Assembly: GCA_014871385.1 (NCBI GenBank)
Contig: CM026421.1
Coordinates: forward strand, 21,566,865-21,630,864
Direction of reading: 5' to 3'
Origin: Ceratodon purpureus
Taxonomy: Eukaryota > Streptophyta > Bryopsida > Pseudoditrichales > Ditrichaceae
Length of the DNA: 64,000 bases
Positions 12,416-23,400 of the stretch are shown piece by piece; position 1 is the first letter of the stretch; every line of letters begins with the position of its first letter. The notes beneath the pieces were generated by a model. It worked only from the letters and a program-made list of their open reading frames with translations. It did not search any database and was not told the DNA's origin. A program made the position numbers and the translations under genes.

Positions 12416-14545
12416 AAAATCATGTGGGATGCTTGTGATTGAAGCCTCGCTTTGCTTGCTAATGTTGACGTTGGTCTTTGATTGATAAGGATTCGGAGTG
12501 AGCTTCAATCGATGCCTGGGTTGTAGCATATGTGAACAAGAAGCCTAGGAATGGGCAGGGCATTTGGAGGGGCGTAAATATTGTTGTACCAGTTCAGCAT
12601 GTCATTGTGGTTTCAAGAGTGTCGAGCTACTGCATGTACCTGTTATAGTTTACACTACTGTACATAAGGATACGCCAGAATTTTTTAATACTGCACATTT
12701 TCAAATAATAGAGATCCAAAAATAAAAATAATTTCAGTCGTCAGATTATTGAAAACTAAAATATTTGCAACATTCATTTTTTAACCCGGCCTTTAAGTGT
12801 TAAATGACATTTAAAATTGGATATGATGTGTTTTCTTTTATGGTCAATACTTCCTTTTTTTTAAATATAAAAATAAAAACCATTTGTGAAGATTTTGGAC
12901 AGGTTTTCTAAATTATTTTGGATTTTTTATTTGCCTGCCCTCACAGCCCAAGATTTCAAAGGACTTTTTTGTTTGTCTTGTAATATGAGTTAGTTGATAC
13001 ATATGGTACTCATCTCATCAATCTTTGAGGCTGGCAAGATATGGCAATGGAAGCACCAAACCACTTTAAAATGCCTCTCCAACAGAAGCTAGAATCAGGA
13101 TAATGTCCCCCATAAATGTCATACATTTCATTTACAGTGAGTGCTTACCTTATAATATTTCCCTTGCCTAAATAAAGCCAAGAAAGAACAGGCACATATC
13201 ACAAGTACAAAAGAAGGGACACATGAAATGTAAGCAGTGAATTGTACTTGAATCAAATTAAACTACCACACATTCAAAATATGTACATGGGATGAGTTGT
13301 GGTACTAATACATGAATGGTTTAGGTGTGTAGAAGTGTTTCCCATATGCAAGTAATGTCTTCAGAAACCTCCCGAATTCATTTACAGATTCACCCTGGTC
13401 CACTGCAGCTTTGCCTCTGTAGCTTGAGAGGTTTTTTCCCGAGAAAGGCAAAGTAGAGCAGGATTCTTTCCCATTCCCTGGGACTCTGAGGTGGGGGCAG
13501 TGTGACATGATTAATTTTGCTCATTGCCTTCCTTGCCTTGGTGCTAGCAGTGCAGGACCTGGGAGTTGCATCATAACTTAGTATATGTAAAATTGGGACA
13601 ATGAAAATTAGTGTTTATGCACACTGTTCCAGTGAAAGTGGGGGAAGTTCAGGTTCAACATAATACTCCAAATTGAGTATATTTAGAATTATCTTCTGTA
13701 GTTAAAGCATGTCTAAATGTACATTCATTCAGATACAGCCTTCCTCCAACAGAATAATGCAGTCAAATGCAGGGTCTATGTTATATGTTCTGCAGCGTGG
13801 GTCCTTCCTCTCACAACTTTCATGCTGCATTGGGAAGTTACTGTATACCCAGCTAACATTTTCTGTGCATTCATTTGTACGTAGAAGCTTGAAGGAAGGT
13901 TTACACCAAAAACATTGAGTTGAAGCCCAAAGGGAACCGTGGGACTTTTGGGTACAGAGCCTAACTTATATGTTTAACTCTTAGATTTACAACAAGCTAA
14001 AAATTGGAATTTACACCAAAACTTTGATTCCAATTATTTCTTTAAAGATCACCCAGCTTCTAGAGAGCCACTTGTGCTCCACAAAGTCATTATCTTATAA
14101 ACAAATAGCACTTCCAAAATATTTTCTACACTCCTTTGCTACCCATGAGATTTTTTATTCAAATGATAAACATGTTTGCTTATCAGATTGCCCAAAAAGA
14201 AAATCAAAATCAAAACTCATCAAATTTATTTGGACCTTATTTGGCAAGATGACAAGATATCAGTATGATCTCTAAATTTTCTTAATCTTCAAAATTTTCT
14301 TAGTTTTTTTTTTTTATGGTGATAAATTTCAAATGATGTTTGACATGAAAGGACAATAAACTTGAAAAATGTGCATAGTTCTTGAAGAAATCTTAATACG
14401 GAGTAAAACACTAGTGCAGATTGGTGGTTGTTTGGGACAATCAACCTCACTTAAATGGACTAATAATCTCCGTGAACAAGATCTTCCATCCGGGCCGTCG
14501 AAGTTCCAGGGCAAGATCCTATGACCGCGACCTACTAGTGTACTC
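12416..14545. other. AT-rich spacer
   Basis: About 2.1 kb with no recognisable gene. Short frames at 13305-13508, 13709-13918 and 14024-14275 have no family resemblance and AT-driven composition. Confidence 0.55.
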
Positions 14546-14547
14546 TA

Positions 14548-14640
14548 TAACCGTCCTACCTCAGTTGGCAGAGCTCTGTGACTCAATAAATTTTCCCCGG
14601 ATTTGGGTCCTTCAGCTCAGTCTTGGCAATCCAAGCGCCG
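14548..14640 (+). other. Two tRNA-like A-box fragments
   Basis: CTACCTCAGTTGGCAGAGC at about 14556-14574 and GGGTCCTTCAGCTCAG at about 14606-14621 resemble the 5' half (D arm, A box) of tRNA-Lys. They are diverged copies of the motif seen again at 15668-15690 and 15803-15829. Neither has the rest of a tRNA. Confidence 0.6.
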
Positions 14641-14664
14641 CCCCCTCCCCAAGGGGACCATGAT

Positions 14665-15423
14665 ATGATGGCGGAGGCCATTCTCAATAGAATTATGGAC
14701 GATTTGGAGGCCGAGAGGCAACCTTCTCCCAGTACGCAACTCCCCGATCCCGAAGACGACTGGAACCTGCCTGCCGAGCTACAGGGTCCCGAAGATCTTC
14801 AAACGCAGAATCAATTCTGGTTAGGAACGGACACCGGCAGAGGTCATCCTTCTCCCCCTCAGTCCCCACACGAGTGGGAACTTCTTGATACCGTCAACAC
14901 TCAAGAGGGAACGAAGGAGCGTTCTCCTGAACCTCCAGAGATCCCTTGCAATCCTCCCCTGCCTCCCATTCGGCCCCCGTTCAGGCTCAGCTTGTCTGAG
15001 CGCAATCCAACCTTCCAGAACACCAGATTATCTAAACGACTGGTTTCCACGAACCAGCCTAAGTCCTTGATGGACAAGCCGTCTACTTCGACTGACCATA
15101 GGCACCTCCGGCCTGCACAAGCCTTGGCGCCTCAGAACGCTTCTAACACTCAAGTTTCTAGGGAGGAGTGTTCCCTGGAACCTCCTGCGATTCCTTGCGA
15201 TCCTCCCCTTCCCCCTGTTCGGCCCGCGTCCAGGCTCAGTTTGTCTGAAAGCAATCCAACTTTCCAAAACACCAGATTGTCTAGGCGACTGGTTTCCACG
15301 AACACGCCCGGCTCCTCGATGGACATGCCTTCTACTTCGACTGATCGTGGGCATCTGCGGACTACTCAAGTTTTGGCGCCTCGGAGCGGCAGCGCTTCGC
15401 GAATTCCCCCGGAACCGGATTAG
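14665..15423 (+). CDS. Pro/Ser-rich protein with an 83-codon tandem duplication (252 aa)
   Basis: The first ATG in the frame is at 14665 (ATGATGGCGGAG); upstream there is only a TTG. The N-terminal part is acidic (NRIMDDLEAERQPSPS). Two tandem repeats of exactly 249 bp follow, from 14917 and from 15166. Both contain PPEIPC or PPAIPC, then PPLPP, RLSLSE.NPTFQNTRLS.R and DMPSTSTD-like blocks. Between the repeats I count about 15 synonymous third-base changes and the frame is kept, which argues that the product was selected as protein. The sequence is low-complexity, without membrane spans or known motifs. It is GC-rich compared with the spacer and is flanked on both sides by tRNA-Lys-like fragments. 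It could be one exon of a larger gene or a mobile-element protein. Function unknown. Confidence 0.55.
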   Translation: MMAEAILNRIMDDLEAERQPSPSTQLPDPEDDWNLPAELQGPEDLQTQNQFWLGTDTGRGHPSPPQSPHEWELLDTVNTQEGTKERSPEPPEIPCNPPLPPIRPPFRLSLSERNPTFQNTRLSKRLVSTNQPKSLMDKPSTSTDHRHLRPAQALAPQNASNTQVSREECSLEPPAIPCDPPLPPVRPASRLSLSESNPTFQNTRLSRRLVSTNTPGSSMDMPSTSTDRGHLRTTQVLAPRSGSASRIPPEPD

Positions 15424-15580
15424 ATTAGTTCTTTGGTAGCCTCTTGGTAGCGTAGGTAGAGTTAGTCTCTGTCTTGCTGGTTTTTGAACTTTGAGACTTG
15501 GTGCGTCTTAGTGATGGACCTTGGTTATTCCTTCCCCCCGTGCTCGTCTCTGACGGTGCTGTCTGTGCCCGTTCTGCCGC

Positions 15581-15846
15581 TTGGTTGGGCCGCACGGTTG
15601 TTGCTTTGGATGATTTTCATCCGGTTGTAATGGTTTCGATGCTTTAATTTCATCCCCCCGATGTGGGTCTTTCAGCTCAGTTGGCAGAGCTTCTCTGCCC
15701 TGTCTGCCACCTGTTGGTTGGGCCGCAAGGGCTGTTATCATGGATGATTTCTGTTCATCCGTTGTAATGGTTCTGTTGCTTGGTAATACATCCCCGGATT
15801 CGGGTCTTTCAGCTCAGTTGGCAGAGCGCAAGGCTCTTAACCTTGT
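15581..15846 (+). repeat. Two tandem copies of a 133-bp unit with tRNA-like head
   Basis: Copy 1 starts at 15581 and copy 2 at 15714, both with TTGGTTGGGCCGCA. Both continue through GGATGATTT..TCATCC..TTGTAATGG and CATCCCC..GAT.GGGTC to CTTTCAGCTCAGTTGGCAGAGC. In copy 1 the tRNA-like part stops after the D arm. In copy 2 it continues into a nearly full tRNA-Lys. Confidence 0.75.
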
Positions 15847-15875
15847 GGTCCAGGGTTCGAGCCCCTGGGGTGGCG
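15803..15875 (+). pseudogene. tRNA-Lys(CTT)-like sequence with broken acceptor stem
   Basis: This is 73 nt with an intact D arm (GCTC/GAGC), a perfect anticodon stem (CAAGG/CCTTG) around CTCTTAA (anticodon CTT) and a perfect T arm (CAGGG-TTCGAGC-CCCTG). The acceptor strands GGTCTTT and GGGTGGC hardly pair, and base 8 is C instead of T. It is probably a tRNA-derived repeat head or a pseudogene rather than a working tRNA. Confidence 0.7.
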
Positions 15876-15915
15876 ACGTGGCAGTCAGTCATTGGCTGTC
15901 TCACCACGGTTATGA

Positions 15916-15997
15916 GTGCTCATGCCGGAGTGGTTATCGGGCATGACTAGAAATCATGTGGGCTTTGCCTGCGTAGGTTCGAATCCTGTTGAGCACG
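15916..15997 (+). tRNA. trnS-AGA: tRNA-Ser(AGA)
   Basis: This is 82 nt without CCA, the usual length of a class II serine tRNA. The acceptor GTGCTCA pairs perfectly with TGAGCAC, followed by discriminator G. The anticodon stem CATGA/TCATG encloses CTAGAAA, giving anticodon AGA. The long variable arm TGGGCTTTGCCTGC is present. The T arm GTAGG-TTCGAAT-CCTGT pairs with two G-U wobbles. The sequence closely follows cytosolic plant tRNA-Ser(AGA). TTTT at 16005-16008 can end Pol III transcription. It looks functional. Confidence 0.88.
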
Positions 15998-16046
15998 CGC
16001 GTCCTTTTGCGTGTGTAAATATTTTTGCATCGTTCAAGTGCGCTTT

Positions 16047-16458
16047 CATTAGGTGCAAAAACGGGTCTTGAAAAGGCCGTATAAGCCTGCCCAAATTATG
16101 TGAACTTCCTGCCCAAAGCCCCTTTGCCGCTGGCAGCAGATGCCAGTTTCGCTGCCCGCACAGTTAACAAGGGTCCTCGGTGGCGCGTTGTGAACAAAGG
16201 TCCACGGAATATGCGAGCTGACATAATCGGGTCGACTCGGGGTTTGGTCCCAAGTTGGCAGAATGTTGTTAGCGCGCCACTGTAGCAACGCCCTCCACAC
16301 GCCTTGTGCGGAGGTCATTGGTTCGACCCCCCGCGGCGGTTTGTTGGCACCACGGTGGCACGTCCAGTGCCATGTCGAAATGTACACGGGCAGCGCCCAT
16401 TTTTTTCTCTCACGTGCCGCTTACACGGCCTTTTCTTGACCCGTTTTTGCACCTAATG
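16047..16458. mobile_element. MITE with 40-bp terminal inverted repeats
   Basis: The left end CATTAGGTGCAAAAACGGGT is followed by CWWGAAAAGGCCGTRTAAGC. It is mirrored at the right end (16419-16458) with about 37 of 40 matches. I see no clear target duplication, so the family is open. The interior is GC-rich and holds GGTTCGACCCCCC near 16319-16331, another tRNA B-box-like motif. It lies 49 bp after the tRNA-Ser. No coding frame is credible. Confidence 0.75.
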
Positions 16459-17773
16459 GGCGCCTACTTATATAGCCTTCAACTCAGCACCTTGACAAAA
16501 CCACACGGAGCAAGGAAGCAAGGCGTCAAGCTCTAACGATTCACAGCAACAGGAGGACATCATCACATCATCAGAGCAGCAAATTCTCCGTTGGTGATCT
16601 CCTTCACCAAACTCTCTCCCTAACTTGAAACTCCACTAGGTCATCTTGCGTCACACCAACTTTTTCAGATAGCTTAGGCACTTTAGTATTACATGAATTC
16701 TTAGCCATTCTTTCTGACCAACAGTTTACTGCTTGGCATTTGTACTTATTCTTTGCAACGAGTAATAAAATCTTGTAGTTTGTATTGAAAAAAATAAAAA
16801 ATAAAATCTTAGATGAAATGGTTTCTTCAAGAACTTGATGAAATATGGACAATAGTTGGAAGGTACATCCTTCGAAACTAGGTCACGTGTTAAGGCACTC
16901 GGGGTGACCCCGTGCCTGCTGCACCAATGCAATTTTTACCGCTCTTGTGTTTTTGTTGATTCCATTTATTTTTTGAATTCGAGAGGGGAAATGAAGGTTC
17001 AAGTAATCTTCTGGTTGATGAGACGGCCTTGCAATTAATGGAGTTGCATACCCTTTTCAGATCTATTAAAAAAGGTTTGCTAGTTCGTATATAAACATGA
17101 CAGAATCATAGGTGCAATTGTCTATTTCTCCAACAGGCATTCTCTCGGAGGAGTGTCTGCGTCCTACCAGTACACTCTCCAGATCGAGGATCCTGAGGTA
17201 GGAACAACTTTTTATTGGTTGAATGCTTAAAAGAACCGATTCTTTAAGGGTGAAGTTATTTCTCAAATGGACGATTTTCTTGAGACTATGTACCTTATTA
17301 TGCATCTTCTCTCTTATGTCTCAATGAAAGTGTTTAACGTTTTTAAGAATTAGTATTTACCAATCTTGAAACATGAAATCGCAGGCGCAAATCGACTAGC
17401 ATGGAGGAAACTATAATTTCATGTCTTTCGGCACCATCATTACCAATAGTGATGCAGATGTAGCGGAGAAGTGTAACATAACCTCCAGATTTAAATTCAA
17501 TTGCTGTAAGAAGATAGAATGGTAACAACACACTTGGACCATGATCAGGTTTTGTAAATAAATAGGGATATGGTAGAAAGCAAATGGAACATTTGATTAT
17601 AAGAGGGACCTTGATATACATGGATCGAGGTGATCCACAAGAAATGGTCACAACACGATTAATTCTACAACAGCGATGCAACACAATAAACCAACATTTG
17701 ATTCTGTTGCAACTCCAAAAGTCTGCAAGCAATTTGATGCAATCATACAGTACTCTCGTGCAGTCTGCCCAAT
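16459..17773. other. Spacer and 3' flank of the nucleobase transporter
   Basis: A TATA-like ACTTATATAGCC lies at about 16463-16474. No supported gene follows. The frames at 17343-17732 (minus) and 17584-17802 (plus) overlap the 3' flank and last exon of the transporter and resemble nothing. Confidence 0.45.
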
Positions 17774-20489
17774 CTACGGTTGAGCTATCGCCTTGTCCTT
17801 AAGGTCGATAACGTTGTCATCAGTCTCATCAAACCTGCATTCACAAACATCGTCAGAAACCATCGTCAGATCTAAACAAAAAATGATCCACTCTCTACCA
17901 CCAAAACATAACAATCAAAATATAAATGTGGCTCACCCGGTATGTGTATCACTCTGATCAAAAGGTAAGATGAGATTGAGGAAAACAGCTATGAATCCAC
18001 CAATAGAGAATCCATTCGACATCACGATGATGATCGAGTCCCTAAACCCTGCACACAAGAAAAACATACCAATTACTTGAAATTAGAAATTAAATCAAAA
18101 TTCTGACTGCGAAGCTTAATCACTCCAACATAAGCAGGATTGTTTCTACTTTTCAAGGTCAGTTTGTGTGTTCTTACCTCGGAAGCCAGGAGACCAAGTG
18201 GGGTTAACAGGCCAAAAGTTTCCTTCATTAGGATAAGCAATATACTGGCCGGAAATATTAACCCAAGCAGGAACCAGGGTGACGCCCATGCCAACTCCGA
18301 TTGCCATAATTGCAATGAACCGGTTACGTCTATTGAGTCCTTCTCGCAGATTGAGCACATGAATGCCTGAAACCACGACACCGGTGAAGAGGAACGTCGT
18401 CATGCCGCCGAGGACGCAGTTGGGGATGGTTAAAATGATGGCTGCAAATTTTCCGATAATGCCCAAGAGGAGGAGCCAGAAGCAACATCCATAGCCTGCG
18501 TAGCGGGAAGCGCATCGTGAGAGCGACAGAACGCCATTGTTCTGAGCGTAGGTTGTCACCGGCGTGATCGTTCCCAGTGCTCCGAAGAAGGAGTTTAACC
18601 CGTCAGCTAAGACGCCTCCCTGGATTCTTCTCTCGAATTTTTCACCCACTGGCTCCAAGTGACTAGCTTCGGTGGTGGCGGTGATGTCACCGATGCACTC
18701 CATGGTGGTGACCATGAATGCAAATAAAATAGGGAGGACTGCGGGTCCGTAGAAACCGAGTTTGAACCGGCATACCCAGAGGAATGTTACCCACTTCGCT
18801 TCTGAGATTTGTTTGCTCGTCACATATCTGCATAGAAATCGATTCAGATGAATTTCACCAAAAGTTTTTCATAAACAAAAATAATAGTGCAGGAATGGAT
18901 GAGATTGAAGGCGGTCGAGTTCAATTACCGATATGATGTGCAGACACCGTCATTGCAATCTGTGTAGTGAACACTGGAAGCAACGATCATGCCAACGAAC
19001 AAGCCAATGATGACCTCGGTGTTCCGGATAAACGGAGAGCCCAAGAATTCCGCCAAGATGATGGCGACCATGACAACCAACCCGAGGCCCAGATAGACAC
19101 GATGTCCAAACGCGAGTGCCACTTCACCATTTCCACTGCACGGTACCTTGCTTGTCAACACCTGAACATCACACACAAAGCAACAAATCAAGGACCCATC
19201 CCACTGCGCATAATTTTAATTTGACAAATTCTTCCGCCCATCAAATGCAAATTAAATTTGAATCACTGTGTCCGGGAAATCCATAACTTTTACCTGCTGA
19301 GCACAGTAGATCCCTCCGCCCCAGTTTTGGAACCCAGATCCAATGAGCGCGGTTCCGAGAAGAACAAGGCAAGTTCCCGTCACGACAGGAGGGAACACAC
19401 GGCGCAACACTCTGGATGGGACGAACGAAATGGCCACCTGGTACCAAGCGCACACCAAAATCTGCACATGACCAACACTCAGCCATTTAACATTTTTTTG
19501 AAAACTATTGAGCGAAATGAGTGAGTGGTCATTGAAGGGGAGAGTGTAGCGAAGAGGTGCTCACGGTGCCAAGGACTTTGCCATAAGCATCCTCTGCAGT
19601 GTGGCAGTTGCCAACGAGAGGAACAGCGCATGTCGAGCAGGTGCCCCCAACTGTGCAGACAGCTCCAGCGCATGTGCATTGGCTGAGTGTTCCGATGACC
19701 TGCTGCGCGACAGGAACGAAGGAGAAGGAGACGCCCATCACGGACAGCAAACCCGTGCCTATCACGTACTTAGTGAAGGGAATCTTGAACTGGAAAACCT
19801 GGATGAACGACGCACAGGCCGCAACTATGAGCGCCGCCGAGACCAAATCTGTCCGAAACAGAAGTCTGTTAGTTCAGTAGCTTGAAATAGAGAAAACTTT
19901 GAATGCAAATTAGGTGAAAAAATCAAGCGACTAAGACACCAGAACTTCCGAACAAGCCTCTGAAATGGTTTCCAAAATGATTGAAAAGGTTCCTGGTCGG
20001 GTCTGAAAGTATACATGCTTGATTTTCCGGGGTAAAACCAGACATTGCAATCAAGAGCGGCGCAGTGATAATTCCCCCCACCTGAGCCGAAAAATCACGG
20101 GAACTCAATTAGCTTACAAGATGGAGATTCACAATTCACTGCAGTTTCAATTGGTAGCTCCAAAAGACACAGAGAAGTAGCTATGGCTATGACTAAGGCA
20201 ACATGTACTCGCCAAAACCTGTAATTTGCACTAGAGTTCACAAAAACAAGCGGCATTCTGTTCTTCTATTCGGGGAATGAAAAGCAGAAGTGGTTGCGAG
20301 AGGGCTTGCCATGGCGAGCGCGTGCTGAGCGCCCATGACCAACGCAACCATCACCGAGAGCTTGTCATCCTTGCCATAGAAGGGCGGCAGTGGGCGATCG
20401 TGCTTCCACGGCGGCGTTGGCATGCACAGAAACTTCCAGTTATAGTCACCGATCAGACGTTCATTCCATTTTCCTCCGCGCTTCGCCAT
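17774..20489 (-). CDS. UapA-type nucleobase (xanthine/urate) transporter, 584 aa, 8 exons
   Basis: NAT/NCS2-family H+ symporter for oxidised purines at the plasma membrane. Exons are 20489-20310, 20081-20015, 19848-19565, 19461-19294, 19161-18929, 18827-18178, 18048-17937 and 17834-17774; 1755 bases in frame to TAG. Intron 1 uses a GC donor (GCAAGC), the rest GT. The start is the ATG at 20489 (MAKRGGKWNERLIG). Family blocks are GAQHALAMVGGIITAP, MECIGDITATTEAS, QGGVLADGLNS and the signature QNNGVLSLSR. Glu354, Asp386, Gln406 and Asn407 align with Aspergillus UapA Glu356, Asp388, Gln408 and Asn409, known for substrate binding. The signature has Ser414 where UapA has Thr. About 14 membrane spans are expected. 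The protein is much closer to fungal UapA/UapC than to the usual plant NATs, from which its N-terminus and loops differ. Substrate is inferred only. Confidence 0.93.
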
Positions 20490-23400
20490 CTTCGCTAGCT
20501 CCTCTTTGCAACAATGGCACCCGCAGCTCCGGTACAATGGCGGCTATGGCTATACCTTCTGAAATTCACATCACGGAACCAAAGAAAATGCGTCAGAAAA
20601 AACTAATTCAAACACAGTCGATGAACAAACACTCTTCATCTCTTCCTCTAACCTAGTCTTACACACATCACAAAAAATCGGAGTTAGCGAAGAGATGGTG
20701 CAGTACACGAGCTACTCTCGCCACCGAATCAGGTTCACTCCGAACTTGGCAGGGTAGCAGCACAACGAACGTCTCCGCATTTAGAGATAAAGCTCATGTG
20801 AAAGTTCACTATAAACAATCGAACAGCCGCATGCACACACCATTGATTTCAACACAGCTCCGAAGTCGGTCTCGAACCAAACTGCAGTCTCCTCCGGCCA
20901 GGAATAATTGCGCCTCACCTCTGCAGTGAACTCTCAAACTTAAGGAAAACGAACGCACTGTTCAGGAAGGGAGCTCCTACACGAAAGGCTCTTAGCTCGC
21001 TCTCGAGGTGTACTGCATCTGCTACGGTCCACCGCGTCTTTGCTCGCTCCTAAAATATTCGTGTCCGTCGCTTTTCGTGATACCCAAAGTGGCAGAAATT
21101 CTGCAACTCAGAACTAAGCTCTTAAGAAGTGCTAGAGAGCCGGCCACCGTCTATTAGCAAAGATAGTAACAGCAAGCATGGCACAGTCTTCCTCGGATAG
21201 AACCCGGATTCGTAATGGTGGTCATATTGAGGAGTAAGATTTCCATGACACGTTCCACGTTGTCGATCAGAATTGTACGCAACCGAGCAAACTACTTACA
21301 ATTTGCCAATGTAGCGAATGATTTTGATCACGGACACCCAGTCTTTGTTTGCTCCTAAAATACTAGTGTCCGTCGCTTTTCGTGATGTCCCAAAACCGAT
21401 GGGCTCTAACAAAGCGCGATTAGAGAGGCGTCAAGCAGTAAGACACCACAATCATTGCAGGTGGTCCTTAGCAATTGCGGTGACTCCAGCTTATGATGTC
21501 AGTCACGACGAAGAGGAAGATCGTGAACACTGCTAGCTCTTAGATTTTAACGACAATTTCTCAAGACTCAAAAGGCCAATGCTCGGGACACTTGTACACA
21601 ACCGAGCAGAACCCATCCGTCTAGTGGCTGCAAACGGAACTAACCCACAAGTCGATGAGCAAGCTTCAAATCACTAAACAAGCGCACAGAAACACATCAT
21701 TCAAATCCTACAGGATTCGGAAACGTTACGAAAGAGGGGCACCAGTACCAGATGTTGCGGAGATGTCATGTACAACGATCGTTGTACCAAATGAAGTGGC
21801 CGCTGATTCTGCCTACAAGTTATAACTTGTGAATCCGTTGTGACATTCTATGTGAAAGCCCAACTCAGATTCAATTCCTTTTGACACCACCGGCGAAGCG
21901 GGATTCGCTCGGTTGACCTCCCGGAGTGTAAATCTCAAGATACACAACGCTTGTCAATGTGGCTGCACATCCAAATATAGCAGATGAACCGCTTGTGACA
22001 AGTCCAGAAGTAGCCGGAATGTCTACTTTTGTGTTGTTTTTCGTACACTTCCCGAATATTGTAATTCCGATGCTCGCCAACCTGAGTAACGAGCGGTTGC
22101 CGCCGTGCATGCTCCGATGGTGCGCGACCGTGGATTTCAATTAGAAGTCACATCGTGTACATGTTGCCGTGCCCACATGCGATCTGTGAGCGCTGCCAGA
22201 CGGCCATCCCTTAGTTCAACCTCGAGTTTGATTACGGTGTACTGCAGAGTCTTGATCGGCTCTCTGGCAGCACATTAAAATCAATCGGCATTAAAATGTA
22301 GAACACAGTAATTATGTACTTTTCTGTTTCCTCAGTTTCTGAAAGCATTACCGGAATGAAGGCACCATGTTTAATTAACTTGCATCATCTAACTGTAGCT
22401 CAAGCTAAGACAAACTGAAGATTCAACAGATTCATTCTTCCTGAAAGTCAATCCAGGAATTTACTATTGATTTGATCGGTTGCGGGAAAAAGCTGCAGAT
22501 ATTATGCAGAAAACTTAACCTGTTCTGCCACGCGACTATCTAGATTTTTGAGGAATGCAAATTAATAAATCTTTCTGGGTACAAGTTGCACAGTTCTCCG
22601 GCCCACGGAGCTGAGTATGGGCTTAATTAGTCTAGTTGGGGACATTCTACCGAAGTTGCATCATCATAGGCTACTGTTATTGTACCAATAAACAAAGTAT
22701 TTAAAAATTGAAAATTCAAGTTTTTTGGAAAACCTCACGCTGTTGCTTTGCTTATGTAAATAATAAACTGTAGCTTTTTAAAGAAATAGTTTAAAAAATC
22801 CCATGTTGAAGGAGAGATAGTGGAGATACTGCGGTGTGTTCGTAATTCATGGGAGGTTGGCAAGATTCCTGGCTCTTCCCAGGTTGAGGGGCGGTTTACC
22901 TGAGTGCAGTACCCCACTTCCGAGCAGGTTGTGCGGCTTTTGGGCCATCTTTCCCATCTTCAGGAGCACCGAGCACTCCTCCAGATTCCCTCATCCTGCT
23001 TAGGCTCCTGCCGCTTTGCCACCAATTGAGCTCGCATCCAATCATTCTAGAATGAATTTCTGACTTGTCACAGCCACCGGATCTGGGAACAAGATGACAA
23101 ACCTTTGTGACTTGTCACCACCCCCTGAATTCAAACAAGCATATGACTAAGCGACGATCGGATAGGTTGATACACGAGGAAGAAGTTAAATGGCTTAATG
23201 CTAGACTTGAATGATTTCAACGGTGAATGAAGTGGTTTTAACCTAAACAGCCGCAAGTAAGTACTGTTGATTAACAATTTAACGCTGAATTAAGTTCTCA
23301 AAGATTGACAGGTCCTGCAAGCACATTTTGTGTAGTCACTGCCCTTAAAGGCTAAACGATGATGGCGAGTTTAGTGAAATTCCACAGCACTACAGGGTGC

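Noticed and set aside
15803..15875. Functional tRNA-Lys(CTT)
   Set aside because: The acceptor stem does not pair and position 8 is C. Similar truncated heads nearby suggest a repeat-derived copy.
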